From G965267605 sp965267605 (lineage in GTDB: Bacteria > Bacteroidota > Bacteroidia > Flavobacteriales_E > Vicingaceae): a stretch of 64,000 nt of DNA. Below are positions 45,454-54,593 of the stretch, piece after piece. The position numbers were made by a program, and so were the translations under genes. The notes below the pieces were generated by a model. That model saw only the letters and a program-made list of their open reading frames with translations, was not told the DNA's origin and searched no databases. The stretch covers positions 3,224,001 through 3,288,000 of the forward strand of contig OZ254088.1 in NCBI GenBank assembly GCA_965267605.1, in the 5' to 3' direction. Numbering within the stretch: position 1 is the first letter of the stretch; every line of letters begins with the position of its first letter.

Positions 45454-46131
45454 TCAGTGGCTTGGGTCAGAATTTCGAAATTGCTTTGCTACAACAATTA
45501 GCACACTGAAGGCATTCGTTTTTATGACCCCATCGTTTACCACTGGTCCTGTACTCAGGTTTCGTAGACCTAAGGCATTCTGCAGTTCAAATCGAAGAAG
45601 CCAGCTCTCTTTTAAATTACATCTGGTTCCAATCCCCGCGTTTAGCCCATAATCCCATCGATGGTAGTAAGAAGTCCAATCTCCCTTCACTTCTTGGTAG
45701 GACCCGAGTGCACGTACAATGATTTTTCCATGAAGAAGGTAGCCAGCATAAATCCCGAACCTACCATATAGTTTGCCATTGAATAGCTCAGCACGAACGG
45801 ATAAGGGCAAAGTCAAATATTCGAATCGGAGAATACTGGTTCGCTGACCAATATATGTTCCATGTTCGTTATTAAACGGGGTATAAGCAACGGATCCTCT
45901 TCTCTCAAAGGCAAGCCCCATCTGTGCGGACCATGTCTTGTTAAAAGCACGGGTTAAATTCATTCCTGAGGTAAAGCCTAGCCATGGCTTATGCAGGGTG
46001 TCAAGCATAACATTGCCCCGCAATGATACAATGCTGGGGCCGGTAAAGATTTGGCCCTCCAGTCGGGATTGCTGACCATTTGCCTTTCCTATAAAGAGCA
46101 TTATAGTCAGAATGCCAAAAAAGTACTTCAT
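45454..46131 (-). CDS. outer-membrane beta-barrel protein
   Basis: A 225-residue protein with signal MKYFFGILTIMLFIGKANGQ. The mature protein is a series of amphipathic strands ending in aromatic residues (QMGLAFERRGSVAYTPF, RFEYLTLPLSVRAELFNGKL, RFGIYAGYLLHGKIIVRAL), as in small 8-10 stranded porin-family barrels (OmpW/outer membrane beta-barrel type). The last strand (FSVLIVVAKQF) fits outer-membrane insertion. ATG at 46131 is chosen over upstream starts that lie in the neighbouring gene. Function unknown. Confidence 0.78.
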   Translation of the reverse strand: MKYFFGILTIMLFIGKANGQQSRLEGQIFTGPSIVSLRGNVMLDTLHKPWLGFTSGMNLTRAFNKTWSAQMGLAFERRGSVAYTPFNNEHGTYIGQRTSILRFEYLTLPLSVRAELFNGKLYGRFGIYAGYLLHGKIIVRALGSYQEVKGDWTSYYHRWDYGLNAGIGTRCNLKESWLLRFELQNALGLRNLSTGPVVNDGVIKTNAFSVLIVVAKQFRNSDPSH

Positions 46132-46150
46132 GTTTGAGTTGTTGCTATGA

Positions 46151-47068
46151 TCATTTCTGTATGGCCACCTTCCCGCGCCTGATTCTTCCATCCTTGTTTT
46201 TGACTTGAATAGAATAAATTCCTTTGGGGAGATTTGCAACATTGATGGTATTGGAAGACAGGGGCTCGTTTATCAGCAATTTCCCACCAATATCCGTTAT
46301 CCGAATGATCCACCCTCCACCTTGAACATCAATCTTAATATTATCTCCAGCGGGGTTGGGGAACACAGTAAGGGGCTTTGGCTTGATGCTGTGTTTAAGA
46401 TTAGTAATAAGCGGGCAGATTTCTGACTGACTCAGAGCACAACGGTATATTTTAACGTTGTTTACTTGTCCATCCAATAGGTTTTTTACGTGCCTGTTTG
46501 CAGCAATTCGCGCAACTCCATCACCGGTTTGAGAACGGACATAGTTGTGTTTAAAGGAACCCATCAATGAACAATCAATGTAGCAGTGAGCGGAATCGCC
46601 ATCTACGACCAAAGTGGCCAGGTACCACTGATTGAGATTAATTGGAAACTGCCGGTAGACCCCGCCTACTACGAATCGCAACTTGTTTCCATTTGACCAT
46701 CGGGCCCGAATGATGGTATTACCGTTGACCAGCGTTGGATGATCAGAATTGTAGAGTACACCGCTGGTGGTGCTTAGCGTATTCGCCTGGAACCATACAC
46801 TGATGGTACGCTGAGGGAAATCAAAAAGAGATGGCAACGAAACGTAATCAGTTGTTCCGTTAAAACTCAAAGCTCCACCCGGGTTTCCCAAGTGATCTGT
46901 TGTACTGATGGGGAAGCCATTAACGATCCCGTGTAAAGCATTGGCGGTTGTATCGTTACCATTTATATCCAACGGGTAGTCCGCTTCTTTGCATACCTGG
47001 CTTGAGCATATATTCCAAAGCAACAACGCGATGGTGAATGACAAGTGTTTTATAAACCCCACAGTCAT
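46151..47068 (-). CDS. LamG-domain T9SS cargo protein, second copy
   Basis: A 305-residue secreted protein: signal (LSFTIALLLWNICSSQ), LamG_3 domain (about 25-230; LSFNGTTDYVSLPSLFDFPQ, RTISVWFQANTLST, VNNVKIYRCALSQSEICPLI) and T9SS type A domain (about 235-305, TVFPNPAGDNIKID and LPKGIYSIQVKNKDG). The layout and order match the LamG gene at 44229, but the sequences are well diverged. Twenty bases before the barrel gene, so the two are probably co-transcribed. Confidence 0.87.
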   Translation of the reverse strand: MTVGFIKHLSFTIALLLWNICSSQVCKEADYPLDINGNDTTANALHGIVNGFPISTTDHLGNPGGALSFNGTTDYVSLPSLFDFPQRTISVWFQANTLSTTSGVLYNSDHPTLVNGNTIIRARWSNGNKLRFVVGGVYRQFPINLNQWYLATLVVDGDSAHCYIDCSLMGSFKHNYVRSQTGDGVARIAANRHVKNLLDGQVNNVKIYRCALSQSEICPLITNLKHSIKPKPLTVFPNPAGDNIKIDVQGGGWIIRITDIGGKLLINEPLSSNTINVANLPKGIYSIQVKNKDGRIRRGKVAIQK

Positions 47069-47075
47069 AGGTATG

Positions 47076-47732
47076 CTAAGGCGTTTTCTTTTTCAGGATC
47101 GCTGGAAGCCAAGTCGCAATGCTGATACCGGCCAGACCAACCCACATCAGTCGCTTCCTGCTTTTGTTTGGTATAACCACCACTGCTTTATTACTAATGG
47201 CGATGGTTGTGCCACCGCTATAGATCGGTTTTCGAATCACAGTCCCTCGTGCTTGATTATACTCTTCCTTGTAGCCAGTTATTTGGTAAGCATCAATACG
47301 TATTTTGATGTTTTGATTACTCCCCAGGACGCAGAGTTTACCTTTTGATCTATCCGTTGGACTGGCTCGATGCATAAAATCAGATCCTCTTTTCCCTGGT
47401 ATGATCATTTTCAAATTCACACCATTGCGGTAATGTGCGTTTAGTTCAGTTTTAGATACCCAAAGTGTTCCCTGGATTCTTCCGCGGACTCTATCTCCAT
47501 CCGCATCCAGCATCACAATTCGAATCTTGTCGTAGTGGAAGGCCGAAGAAGGTATGCGAAACTTCACATTTAACCCTAGCGATTTATCAACCTTCAAACC
47601 ACCTGCATTGCAGTTACAGGAAGAGACCTCTGCGCTTGGATTAGAGGGAGCATAAAAGGTTACATCGAGCTTGTCTTGGGCATGCAACCCACCAATTGCC
47701 AGAAGACTCAACACAACAATTAAGTATCTCAT
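47076..47732 (-). CDS. secreted protein of unknown function with C-terminal membrane segment
   Basis: A 218-residue protein with signal MRYLIVVLSLLAIGGLHAQ. It holds a Cys pair (SSCNCNAGG) near residue 37, a beta-sandwich-like middle (KIRIVMLDADGDRVRGRIQG) and a C-terminal hydrophobic stretch (LMWVGLAGISIATWLPAIL, about 195-213) that looks like a membrane anchor. No named family. The gene lies 4 bases after the endosialidase-type gene's stop (on the minus strand) and 8 bases before the LamG gene, so the four minus-strand genes 50.7-45.5 kb form one operon. Confidence 0.7.
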   Translation of the reverse strand: MRYLIVVLSLLAIGGLHAQDKLDVTFYAPSNPSAEVSSCNCNAGGLKVDKSLGLNVKFRIPSSAFHYDKIRIVMLDADGDRVRGRIQGTLWVSKTELNAHYRNGVNLKMIIPGKRGSDFMHRASPTDRSKGKLCVLGSNQNIKIRIDAYQITGYKEEYNQARGTVIRKPIYSGGTTIAISNKAVVVIPNKSRKRLMWVGLAGISIATWLPAILKKKTP

Positions 47733-47746
47733 GATTTCCAAAGAGC

Positions 47747-50743
47747 TTATTGTTTCACCATCTTCTTGGTGTCTACCACCTTGCCGTTAACCACCAGCGA
47801 GTAGGTGTAAATACCTGCCGCTAGATCGGTCGCATTAACATCAACCTTGCTGGAGCCGCTAACGTTTGCTTCCCTGATCACCTTGCCGTAGCTGTCATGG
47901 AAGATCATAACAGCCTCAACATTGTCTGGAACATAGAAGCGGATCTCGGTGCTGCTTCCGAACGGGTTGGGAGTATTCTGGTACAGAATAGCAGCCGTGC
48001 TCAGGTCTACTTTTACAGAGGGCACATTGCTTGGGGTATCCCCTGTTTCTTTCATTCCCAGCATTTCTTTCAAAGCATCGATCTCGGCTTGTTGTTCCTG
48101 AATGGCTTTGGTTAGGATAGGGATTATACCCTCGTAATTCAAGCTTAGGATTTCATGAGCTGGTTCAATTTGCTTACCGGTCGTATCAAACTTGGCAGCA
48201 ACAACTGCTTTTTTGGTTAGTTCCGGCAGTACTTCTTCTACCTCCTGTGCGATAAAACCCCATTGCTTTTCTGTTGGAAGTACCAGATACTTGTGATTCT
48301 CTACATCGAACGTATAATTTACGGGATTGAGTTTATTCACAATATCTATTGACTTTTCAATCGGTTTTATGTCTTTTTTCAGTTTTCGATCAGATCCCTG
48401 ATATACACCTGATCCAAAAAGATCTCCGTTGAAGAAACCTGCCCAATTGTTCGTTCCTGGACCATTAACATTTCCATTGGCCTCGGCCCAAACACCATAA
48501 TTGACAGCACCTCCGACAGCCTGTGCATGTACACCATAGTTGGTAGCTGCACCGTTATTGGTTGAAACAAACGATCCACCATAGTTTGTGGAGTTTGCAA
48601 CACTACTTGACGTAAGTGATCTCACCCCATAGTTTGCTGCAGAAAACGAAGATGCAGTAACGAAATCCCCTGCGATGCTACGGGTGAGTCCGTTGGCTGC
48701 CACCCCACGAACACCGATGTTGTCTCTTGAGCTGGAGCTGGTCTGTGAAGTACCCAGAACTCCCATTACCGGTCCAATTCCCGTAGTTGCCAAGCCAATC
48801 CCGGAAACTCCTACTGCGAATCCTGTACTTTGGTTATTGGCTCGTGCCACAATTCCAAAAATGGGAGTTGTTAAAGCTGCGTCCGAGGTTACAAGTTCAC
48901 CAACTATCTTTGAATCATTTTGGACCTGTAGTCGGCTCGGAATGGGACCACACGCGTTATCTGGACCTACATAAACGCTCCCGGTATTTCCTGCTGCATC
49001 TGCGAAATAGAAGTTGTTGTTGTCCATGTTTACGTAGCGACCATTTGTCCAGGGAGTGGATTGATTAAAAGGTGTAGTACACTCCTCTCCAAAACCAAGC
49101 GCATCACTCCAAAACACTCGATTGTGGTCGTTTTGGTCTATTACCAGCACTTTTGTGTTTGTCTGGGTTGGTTGCGCTTCTTCCACTTTTCTGATTCTTA
49201 GATCCCCATCAATATCCAAAGTGGCACCAACGTAGTCCGCGCTGGGCGCTGCATTGGCATTACCTGGTGAAAAACTATTTCCAATTCCGATCATTCCATA
49301 ATCCGTGGGATAGATTGGGTGTTGATTTGGTATCATCCGCGCCACTTCAAGTCCGTTCTGTGTATTTCCAGGTCCGGGTTGCGAAGCTTGTGAAGTGAAA
49401 ACAAACCTAAGGTTGTCAGGACCTGTAGAGCTAATTGGCCCTGAGTTTTCACTACCCCATGCCAGTACTGCATCCATGCGATTAGCAAATAGAGAGGAGC
49501 CTTCCTGTTTTAGACCTAACCAAACATGGTCTGTTCCAGCTTGTGTTAGCGTACCAATATCCATCCAGGATCTATGACCACTGAAACCTGATCCTCCTAA
49601 GTCATAACCCAAATGAAGAAGACTTCGAGGTCTGAGAATGGGGGAATTACCTAGATGAGAGATAGATACCCTAGTAATATTGTCAAAATGACCGTAAGGG
49701 TTCGTACTGGTGTTTGCACTTACACTCGCAATTCGTAAGCGCTCCCCAGCAGTGTTGCCAAATCCAGCGTTATTGTCCCACTCTGTTTGGAAGATAATGG
49801 GAGTACGTTCCTTCCACTGAAACCGGGCTACCGTACTGGTTGTTGAGGTGCCTTCAACGCCAATTTGTAAACCATCATTGCTGGTTTCCCCAACCCCTTC
49901 ATTGGTAATGCGCATCCATGTATTATCGAAATTGGTTCGGCTGAGGTGAAGAATATTCTGTGGACGAACGTAACCTTGCTGAACAAGCCCGAAGGTTGCT
50001 CCAATACCGAAATTGCCAGTTCCTGTGAATCGGGCAATATGCCGACCGTCAAGATCGTTGGCACTGTTCCTGTTAGGAGATATAGCGGTTGTTCCACTAG
50101 GAATGGCATCTTGGGTGAAACGAAAAACCATATCATCCGGACCAACTCCAGGTCCTGTGGGGTTATCTGACCAATTGAAAATGGCCTCGGTTATGTCATT
50201 GAAGACGATTCGAGTACCCACATACATGGCATCTGAATTGTCCGTGAAGGTGACGCCCGTTTTCATCCATGGCCGGTAGCCTTGATCTATAACCTGGCTG
50301 CCTGCCCGACCATTTAGGTGCAGGAGACTGTACGGTCCACGTCCATTAAGTGAAGACCAGATTCTTGGAGAAGGTCCGGTACTCTGCGCCTTATTAGCCC
50401 CTAATCCGAGATATCCGGTTGTGTTGACTTGATCAGCTGCAAACCCCCATATGTTATATCCGTTAATGTTTGGGTTGGTGACATTCCCATTCAACTTCAT
50501 TCTATAATTATTGGGGTTGAAGGTGCCATTTGCACTTCCTGTGGCAAAGTAAATGGGAGAGTTCCATCTTGTACCGAAAATGTTGTTGTTGCCGTTTACA
50601 TTCGTATTTCCTGCCCTGGACCAGTATGCTTTACTTCCAATCCCATTGCTATTATTAGACGGGTCGTTGGCAGTTGGTTGCTGTTGTGCGTTTAGGGTAG
50701 TTGCTATACCCAAATAGAACGCTATGGGAAGAATCTTTTTCAT
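47747..50743 (-). CDS. surface protein with endosialidase chaperone (peptidase S74) domain and T9SS domain
   Basis: A 998-residue secreted protein. Signal (ILPIAFYLGIATTLNAQ), a long Asn/Gly-rich region with repeated short strands (about 25-780), then an intramolecular chaperone domain (about 790-890): SDRKLKKDIKPIEKSIDIVN, LNPVNYTFDVENHKYLV, QWGFIAQEVEEVLPEL. In phage endosialidases and tail fibres this domain is autoproteolytic and helps fold beta-helix trimers. A coiled segment (IPILTKAIQEQQAEIDALKE) and a T9SS type A domain (about 915-998, NTPNPFGSSTEIRFY and DLAAGIYTYSLVVNGK) follow. Probably a trimeric surface fibre. First gene of a four-gene minus-strand operon. Confidence 0.88.
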   Translation of the reverse strand: MKKILPIAFYLGIATTLNAQQQPTANDPSNNSNGIGSKAYWSRAGNTNVNGNNNIFGTRWNSPIYFATGSANGTFNPNNYRMKLNGNVTNPNINGYNIWGFAADQVNTTGYLGLGANKAQSTGPSPRIWSSLNGRGPYSLLHLNGRAGSQVIDQGYRPWMKTGVTFTDNSDAMYVGTRIVFNDITEAIFNWSDNPTGPGVGPDDMVFRFTQDAIPSGTTAISPNRNSANDLDGRHIARFTGTGNFGIGATFGLVQQGYVRPQNILHLSRTNFDNTWMRITNEGVGETSNDGLQIGVEGTSTTSTVARFQWKERTPIIFQTEWDNNAGFGNTAGERLRIASVSANTSTNPYGHFDNITRVSISHLGNSPILRPRSLLHLGYDLGGSGFSGHRSWMDIGTLTQAGTDHVWLGLKQEGSSLFANRMDAVLAWGSENSGPISSTGPDNLRFVFTSQASQPGPGNTQNGLEVARMIPNQHPIYPTDYGMIGIGNSFSPGNANAAPSADYVGATLDIDGDLRIRKVEEAQPTQTNTKVLVIDQNDHNRVFWSDALGFGEECTTPFNQSTPWTNGRYVNMDNNNFYFADAAGNTGSVYVGPDNACGPIPSRLQVQNDSKIVGELVTSDAALTTPIFGIVARANNQSTGFAVGVSGIGLATTGIGPVMGVLGTSQTSSSSRDNIGVRGVAANGLTRSIAGDFVTASSFSAANYGVRSLTSSSVANSTNYGGSFVSTNNGAATNYGVHAQAVGGAVNYGVWAEANGNVNGPGTNNWAGFFNGDLFGSGVYQGSDRKLKKDIKPIEKSIDIVNKLNPVNYTFDVENHKYLVLPTEKQWGFIAQEVEEVLPELTKKAVVAAKFDTTGKQIEPAHEILSLNYEGIIPILTKAIQEQQAEIDALKEMLGMKETGDTPSNVPSVKVDLSTAAILYQNTPNPFGSSTEIRFYVPDNVEAVMIFHDSYGKVIREANVSGSSKVDVNATDLAAGIYTYSLVVNGKVVDTKKMVKQ

Positions 50744-50929
50744 GTGGTCTTCAGTTTGTTTTGTATTACAGATTGCTCTCTCGTTCGCTTTGTTCGACTA
50801 GCAATTCTAGAGACAACGTGGTCTGAATCCTACATGAGTAGGGTGTTTGGGGTAAACGACATCAAACTCGAAGTGAGTGACATCGGTATAAAAACGTAGG
50901 TAAGAAAGAATGAAGGAGAGTAGTGATGG

Positions 50930-53566
50930 TTAAACACTTTCGGAAGCCAGCTCCTCACGATAACCCTTCACGTTCTCACGATACGCTCTACCGACCGGTA
51001 TACTGATATTGTTCAGTTTGATCTCCTTGAGTGTTATGGCATCGGCAGCCTTCATGTTTACGGTATAGGATCGGTGAACACGTATGATGTGTGGGATGGT
51101 GCCCAATTGTTCAGTAAGATCTTTCAACTGCGCCCTTACCAGAACGTTTTGTTCGGTGCAAACCACGTTTACGTAGTTATCATCTGACTTTAGGTACAAT
51201 AGTTTATCGATGACAATTTTCACGGTGCTGCCATCGGATACTGATTTCACCAGAAAGTATGGAGGAGCACTCGACTTCGGTCTCAACCTTGCAAGCAGTG
51301 CCCGTAGTAGTTCCCGGACTACATCGCGGTTATAAGTGAGTATTCTGATCCTAAAGAACAGGTAAACGGTGGCAAAGAAGACGACCAAAAGAATACTTCT
51401 GAACCACCATGTTTTCCACCAGGGAGGATAGATCGTAAATGAAACAGATGTGATGTCTGGGTTCCACAGTCCATTTTCGTTCTTCGCTATTATTTCAAAT
51501 GCGTAATCGCCAGGCCGCAGATTGGGAAAGGTTAGTGTGGTATTCTGCGTATAGTACCATGTTGTATCCTGTCCTATTAGTCTGTACTTATACAGGAGTT
51601 GATCACCCAAGGCATATGATATGGCTTTGTAGTGAAACGTTATATGATTTTCATTGTGCTTAAAGGTTGGTTGGTCAAAAATGGTATCATGATGATTGAC
51701 AACAATAGCGTTGATGGAGGTAGGAATGGGATTATAAGATCTGGAGAAAACATGGCCATTAATGAGACTCAGGCCCTTGTTACTGGCCACCCATAGTTGA
51801 TCATCTATTACACATAAGTCGTTCACCTGCCTGGCAGTCAATCCATTTTCTTTGGTCAGATTGCGAATTTCCCATGTACCTTCGTGCAATCTGATTCGGG
51901 ACACGCCTCCTTTGGTCCCCACCCATAAAAATTCGGATGATGGGAACACCTTGGTCACTTGATTGCTTACCAGCCCATTTTTGGTGGATATTCTTTCCAA
52001 GGCCTTGTTCTTCAGGAACAATAGACCATCTTGAGCTGTGCCGAATATCCAGCCATCCTTGTACCGTGCGATGGAAGTGATGCTACGGCTTAATTCTTCG
52101 AACTTCCTTCCTACTGCTTCAAAGGTTCCATTACTATATCGGTAAAGACCCTGAGGAGTTCCAATAAGTGGGTGGTTGCTATCAGCAAGATGAATAGTCT
52201 GAACACGTACGGTACCGTTCGATGGATCTGTGATTGTTGAAACCGTTCCTTCATTCAAGAGGTGAAGCCCTTTGCTATTCCCAAACCACACGTTTCCATC
52301 TTTTCCAACAGCAATGGCATCTGCAGTGCGTATCGGGCTATCGTGATAGGCCATTTTTTTCTGGTCAGTTTGATAACTGCCAATTCCGGAGATGTCTATC
52401 CATAATCTCTTGGATCCTTCATCCCACTCCAGGGAACTGACCTCCAGATCAGGGCCAGGATAAATGCTTTCTATAGAACCTGTTTGTTCCAATGATAGTA
52501 CTTCCCCGGACCGGGTTCCCACGAAAATATGCTTGCCATTTGTAGTGAGGCTTGTTGCAGCCCTGCTGGATAATTTTGGGTTGACATAATGCAATACATT
52601 CAACGTGGGCGTATAGAACACACCATTTTCCAGCGAAGTGAACCAATATCCTCCACGATCGTCCATAAATACATGACTGATGCTCTCATGGAAAAGAAAT
52701 CTGGATTCAATTGTCAGACGTTCAGAATCGGCTTTGAGTTTCACTACTCCGTTTCTATACAAGCCGACCCACAAGGATCCATCATTTGTTTTGGTAATGG
52801 ATACTATTTTTCCCGGAAGAGATATGCTTCTTACTTCATCCGACTCATCGAGAATGAATAGATCATTTCCCCAGGGTCTTAAGTACATGTTTTGATACTT
52901 GCGCAGGTTCACTGTTAATTCGGATCTGCGATTGCGAGCTAATTCAATGGAGTCTCTTGGATTTGGCGTAAGAATGTAATGAATGCCTTTATGGAGATTT
53001 GGGGTTTGACCTAACGCAATAGCGGTAATCCCATATGTTAGTAAGTGTTTACCAATCCAAATGCTGTACTTGCCCGGACGAGAAGCGCGAAACCGGTGTT
53101 CTACCTTCCCCTTCGGGGATATTTTAAGAAGTCCCCTGTCTTTCGAACCACACCAAATGGTCCCGTCCTTTTCAATGGCGAAATCGATAATAACTGAGTT
53201 GTGCAAATAAGCGCGCAGGGAATCATTGAATTCATATGCAGCGATTCGGTTTCCATCAATGCAATACAACCCGTGGGTTAATGTAACGCACCAGATCCGT
53301 TCCCGGTGATCTTCATGAATATGGATAACCTTTGCATCACCCAGGCCTTGTTGGATGCCGTAATTCTTGAATTGATATCCATCAAAGACACTGACACCCC
53401 CACCTGTGGCGAACCACACATGATCTTTGGCATCCTGAATGATCCTGTGAACCTCGTTATTGGCGAGTCCATGATCAGTGGTATAAGATCGAAACGAGGG
53501 TTGTAGAGCTTGTGCAAGTATGACCTGACAATAAAGGATTAGGATTATGATCCAGCCAAATCGCAT
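50930..53566 (-). CDS. one-component sensor: ligand-binding propeller, Y_Y_Y and LytTR domains
   Basis: An 878-residue protein. Signal (MRFGWIIILILYCQVILAQ), about twelve two-component-regulator-propeller-like repeats of the form W-x-G-x-x-x-G-L (20-610; e.g. DAKDHVWFATGGGVSVFDGY, DGTIWCGSKDRGLLKI), a Y_Y_Y domain (about 622-710), one membrane helix (about 719-737, SILLVVFFATVYLFF) and a C-terminal LytTR domain (about 775-875; YLKSDDNYVNVVCTEQNVLV, IIRVHRSYTVNMKAADAITL). Unlike hybrid sensors there is no kinase or receiver: DNA binding is directly attached through one membrane crossing. The divergently absent partner suggests direct control of nearby surface genes, perhaps the operon starting at 50743. 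Confidence 0.88.
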   Translation of the reverse strand: MRFGWIIILILYCQVILAQALQPSFRSYTTDHGLANNEVHRIIQDAKDHVWFATGGGVSVFDGYQFKNYGIQQGLGDAKVIHIHEDHRERIWCVTLTHGLYCIDGNRIAAYEFNDSLRAYLHNSVIIDFAIEKDGTIWCGSKDRGLLKISPKGKVEHRFRASRPGKYSIWIGKHLLTYGITAIALGQTPNLHKGIHYILTPNPRDSIELARNRRSELTVNLRKYQNMYLRPWGNDLFILDESDEVRSISLPGKIVSITKTNDGSLWVGLYRNGVVKLKADSERLTIESRFLFHESISHVFMDDRGGYWFTSLENGVFYTPTLNVLHYVNPKLSSRAATSLTTNGKHIFVGTRSGEVLSLEQTGSIESIYPGPDLEVSSLEWDEGSKRLWIDISGIGSYQTDQKKMAYHDSPIRTADAIAVGKDGNVWFGNSKGLHLLNEGTVSTITDPSNGTVRVQTIHLADSNHPLIGTPQGLYRYSNGTFEAVGRKFEELSRSITSIARYKDGWIFGTAQDGLLFLKNKALERISTKNGLVSNQVTKVFPSSEFLWVGTKGGVSRIRLHEGTWEIRNLTKENGLTARQVNDLCVIDDQLWVASNKGLSLINGHVFSRSYNPIPTSINAIVVNHHDTIFDQPTFKHNENHITFHYKAISYALGDQLLYKYRLIGQDTTWYYTQNTTLTFPNLRPGDYAFEIIAKNENGLWNPDITSVSFTIYPPWWKTWWFRSILLVVFFATVYLFFRIRILTYNRDVVRELLRALLARLRPKSSAPPYFLVKSVSDGSTVKIVIDKLLYLKSDDNYVNVVCTEQNVLVRAQLKDLTEQLGTIPHIIRVHRSYTVNMKAADAITLKEIKLNNISIPVGRAYRENVKGYREELASESV

Positions 53567-53638
53567 ATTACTAAGGTAGCACAACGCGGGATTTTGTCAC
53601 GAAGCGACAAGTTCTCTGGAAACCCAAGGAAGCACTAA

Positions 53639-54148
53639 CTACTCATAGCTACCTTTTTTCTTCACTTCCTGGTCATTTTCGAAATAAACTTCTGTCACCA
53701 AAACGCCATCTTCAATGGCGTAAACTTTCCATAAACCATGTCTCTTTCCATTTTTCATGGGCCCTTCTCCTGCAAGTCGGTTATTGAAGTACCACCTCAT
53801 CGGTCCATTGGCTTTGTCATCGACATAGAAACCAATGGAAGAGAAGCTGACGTTGGTATCTGATTCTTTCCACCAACCGTGCTTCATCCCGTCTCTATAT
53901 TGATTGTAATTAATGCTATCGTCTTCCCCGGGGAAATCTGTGGGTATTGTGAGCTTAAGTTCATGCAGAGTGTCACCCGAAGAGGTTGGTTTTTTCCTTA
54001 CCTCTTTAGATTCATCTGGGGATGTTTCACCTTCCTGCGTTCGAAGTTCGGTGGCTTGGCTTTCCGCTCTGCTGGAGGTGTTGCACGAGGAGAAGATTGA
54101 CGTTGAGCTTATCACTAGCACTATCCATATGGTTTCTTTGCTTTTCAC
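53639..54148 (-). CDS. MORN-like repeat lipoprotein
   Basis: A 169-residue lipoprotein: signal WIVLVISSTSIFSSC with lipobox FSSC, about Cys22. A Ser/Glu-rich linker (about 25-55) leads to MORN-like repeats in the C-terminal half (YRDGMKHGWWKESDTN, NGPMRWYFNNRLAGEGPMKN, GKRHGLWKVYAI). Similar in plan to the secreted MORN protein at 40.6 kb. Function unknown. Confidence 0.75.
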   Translation of the reverse strand: MKSKETIWIVLVISSTSIFSSCNTSSRAESQATELRTQEGETSPDESKEVRKKPTSSGDTLHELKLTIPTDFPGEDDSINYNQYRDGMKHGWWKESDTNVSFSSIGFYVDDKANGPMRWYFNNRLAGEGPMKNGKRHGLWKVYAIEDGVLVTEVYFENDQEVKKKGSYE

Positions 54149-54264
54149 AACTTGTACTTCTCCTACAAAAGTACCATGGTTCTTATGCTTGGCAAGAGAA
54201 AAGCCATTCGTGTCGGGATTGGTCGCGTAGGTGTCGGTTTATGATACACCACCACGCAAATAAA

Positions 54265-54428
54265 AGCCCAGCTCTGTGTGTTGAGCTTCGCCATTCCAGT
54301 GGAGCATAGCAGAGTACCAGGCGGTGTTCCTGCTGCTGCCGAGGTCAAAAAGTAAGCCTGGCCTCTTCGAGGCTTCGCTCTTTTCCGTTCAGTTGAATTG
54401 AAGCGAACTTCATTCAACTTCACAAAAA
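54265..54428 (-). repeat. interspersed repeat copy C (tRNA-3'-end-like)
   Basis: Part of the 445-base gene-free stretch between the MORN lipoprotein and the GIY-YIG gene. It contains the 29-base block shared with copy A (54276-54304), the acceptor-like end TGGTACTCTGCTATGCTCCA (54300-54319 read on the minus strand), a hairpin CCTGGCC/GAGG region and a GAAGCGAAxTTC block shared with copy B. It looks like a decayed tRNA-end array next to the better-preserved tRNA remnant at 54465. Confidence 0.6.
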
Positions 54429-54453
54429 AGCCCGATACTAATGTATCAGACTT
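54428..54453 (-). terminator. terminator of the tRNA-Ala remnant
   Basis: On the minus strand, AAG-TCT-GATAC, a 4-base loop and GTATC-GGG-CTT form a stem followed by TTTTTT, directly downstream of the remnant's 3' end. The arms are 54428-54438 and 54443-54453, with two mismatches that suggest decay. The intact tRNA-Ala has the same arrangement. Confidence 0.6.
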
Positions 54454-54464
54454 ACTTTCTCTAG

Positions 54465-54519
54465 TGGAGCATAGCGGAGTCGAACCGCTGACCTCCACAC
54501 TGCCAGTGTGGCGCTCTAG
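54465..54519 (-). pseudogene. tRNA-Ala(GGC) 3' fragment, 5' part missing
   Basis: Minus-strand sequence from the D-arm end CTAGAGCGC through the anticodon stem-loop CACACTGGCAGTGTG (anticodon GGC), variable loop AGGTC, T-arm AGCGGTTCGACTCCGCT and acceptor ATGCTCCA has the same length and spacing as in the intact tRNA-Ala at 54876-54949, including U70. The first ~20 bases (acceptor 5' strand and D-stem start) are absent, replaced by a set of palindromes. Cannot fold into a full tRNA. Confidence 0.8.
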
Positions 54520-54590
54520 TCCCGATGATCTTTTGATCATCGTGGATCCACGAAAAACAATGAATTCGGAGAATTCTGGTTTTTCGGGAC
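54519..54590 (-). other. palindrome-rich segment between GIY-YIG gene and tRNA remnant
   Basis: GTCCCGA (54519-54525) and TCGGGAC (54584-54590) can pair to enclose three further inverted repeats: CGATGATC/GATCATCG (54523-54542, overlapping the outer arm), the palindrome CGTGGATCCACG (54541-54552) and GAATTC-gga-GAATTC (54563-54577). The segment ends 3 bases before the stop of the nuclease gene and begins at the point where the tRNA remnant loses homology. It may be an end of a mobile cassette or a structured RNA. Confidence 0.5.
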
Positions 54591-54593
54591 CAA

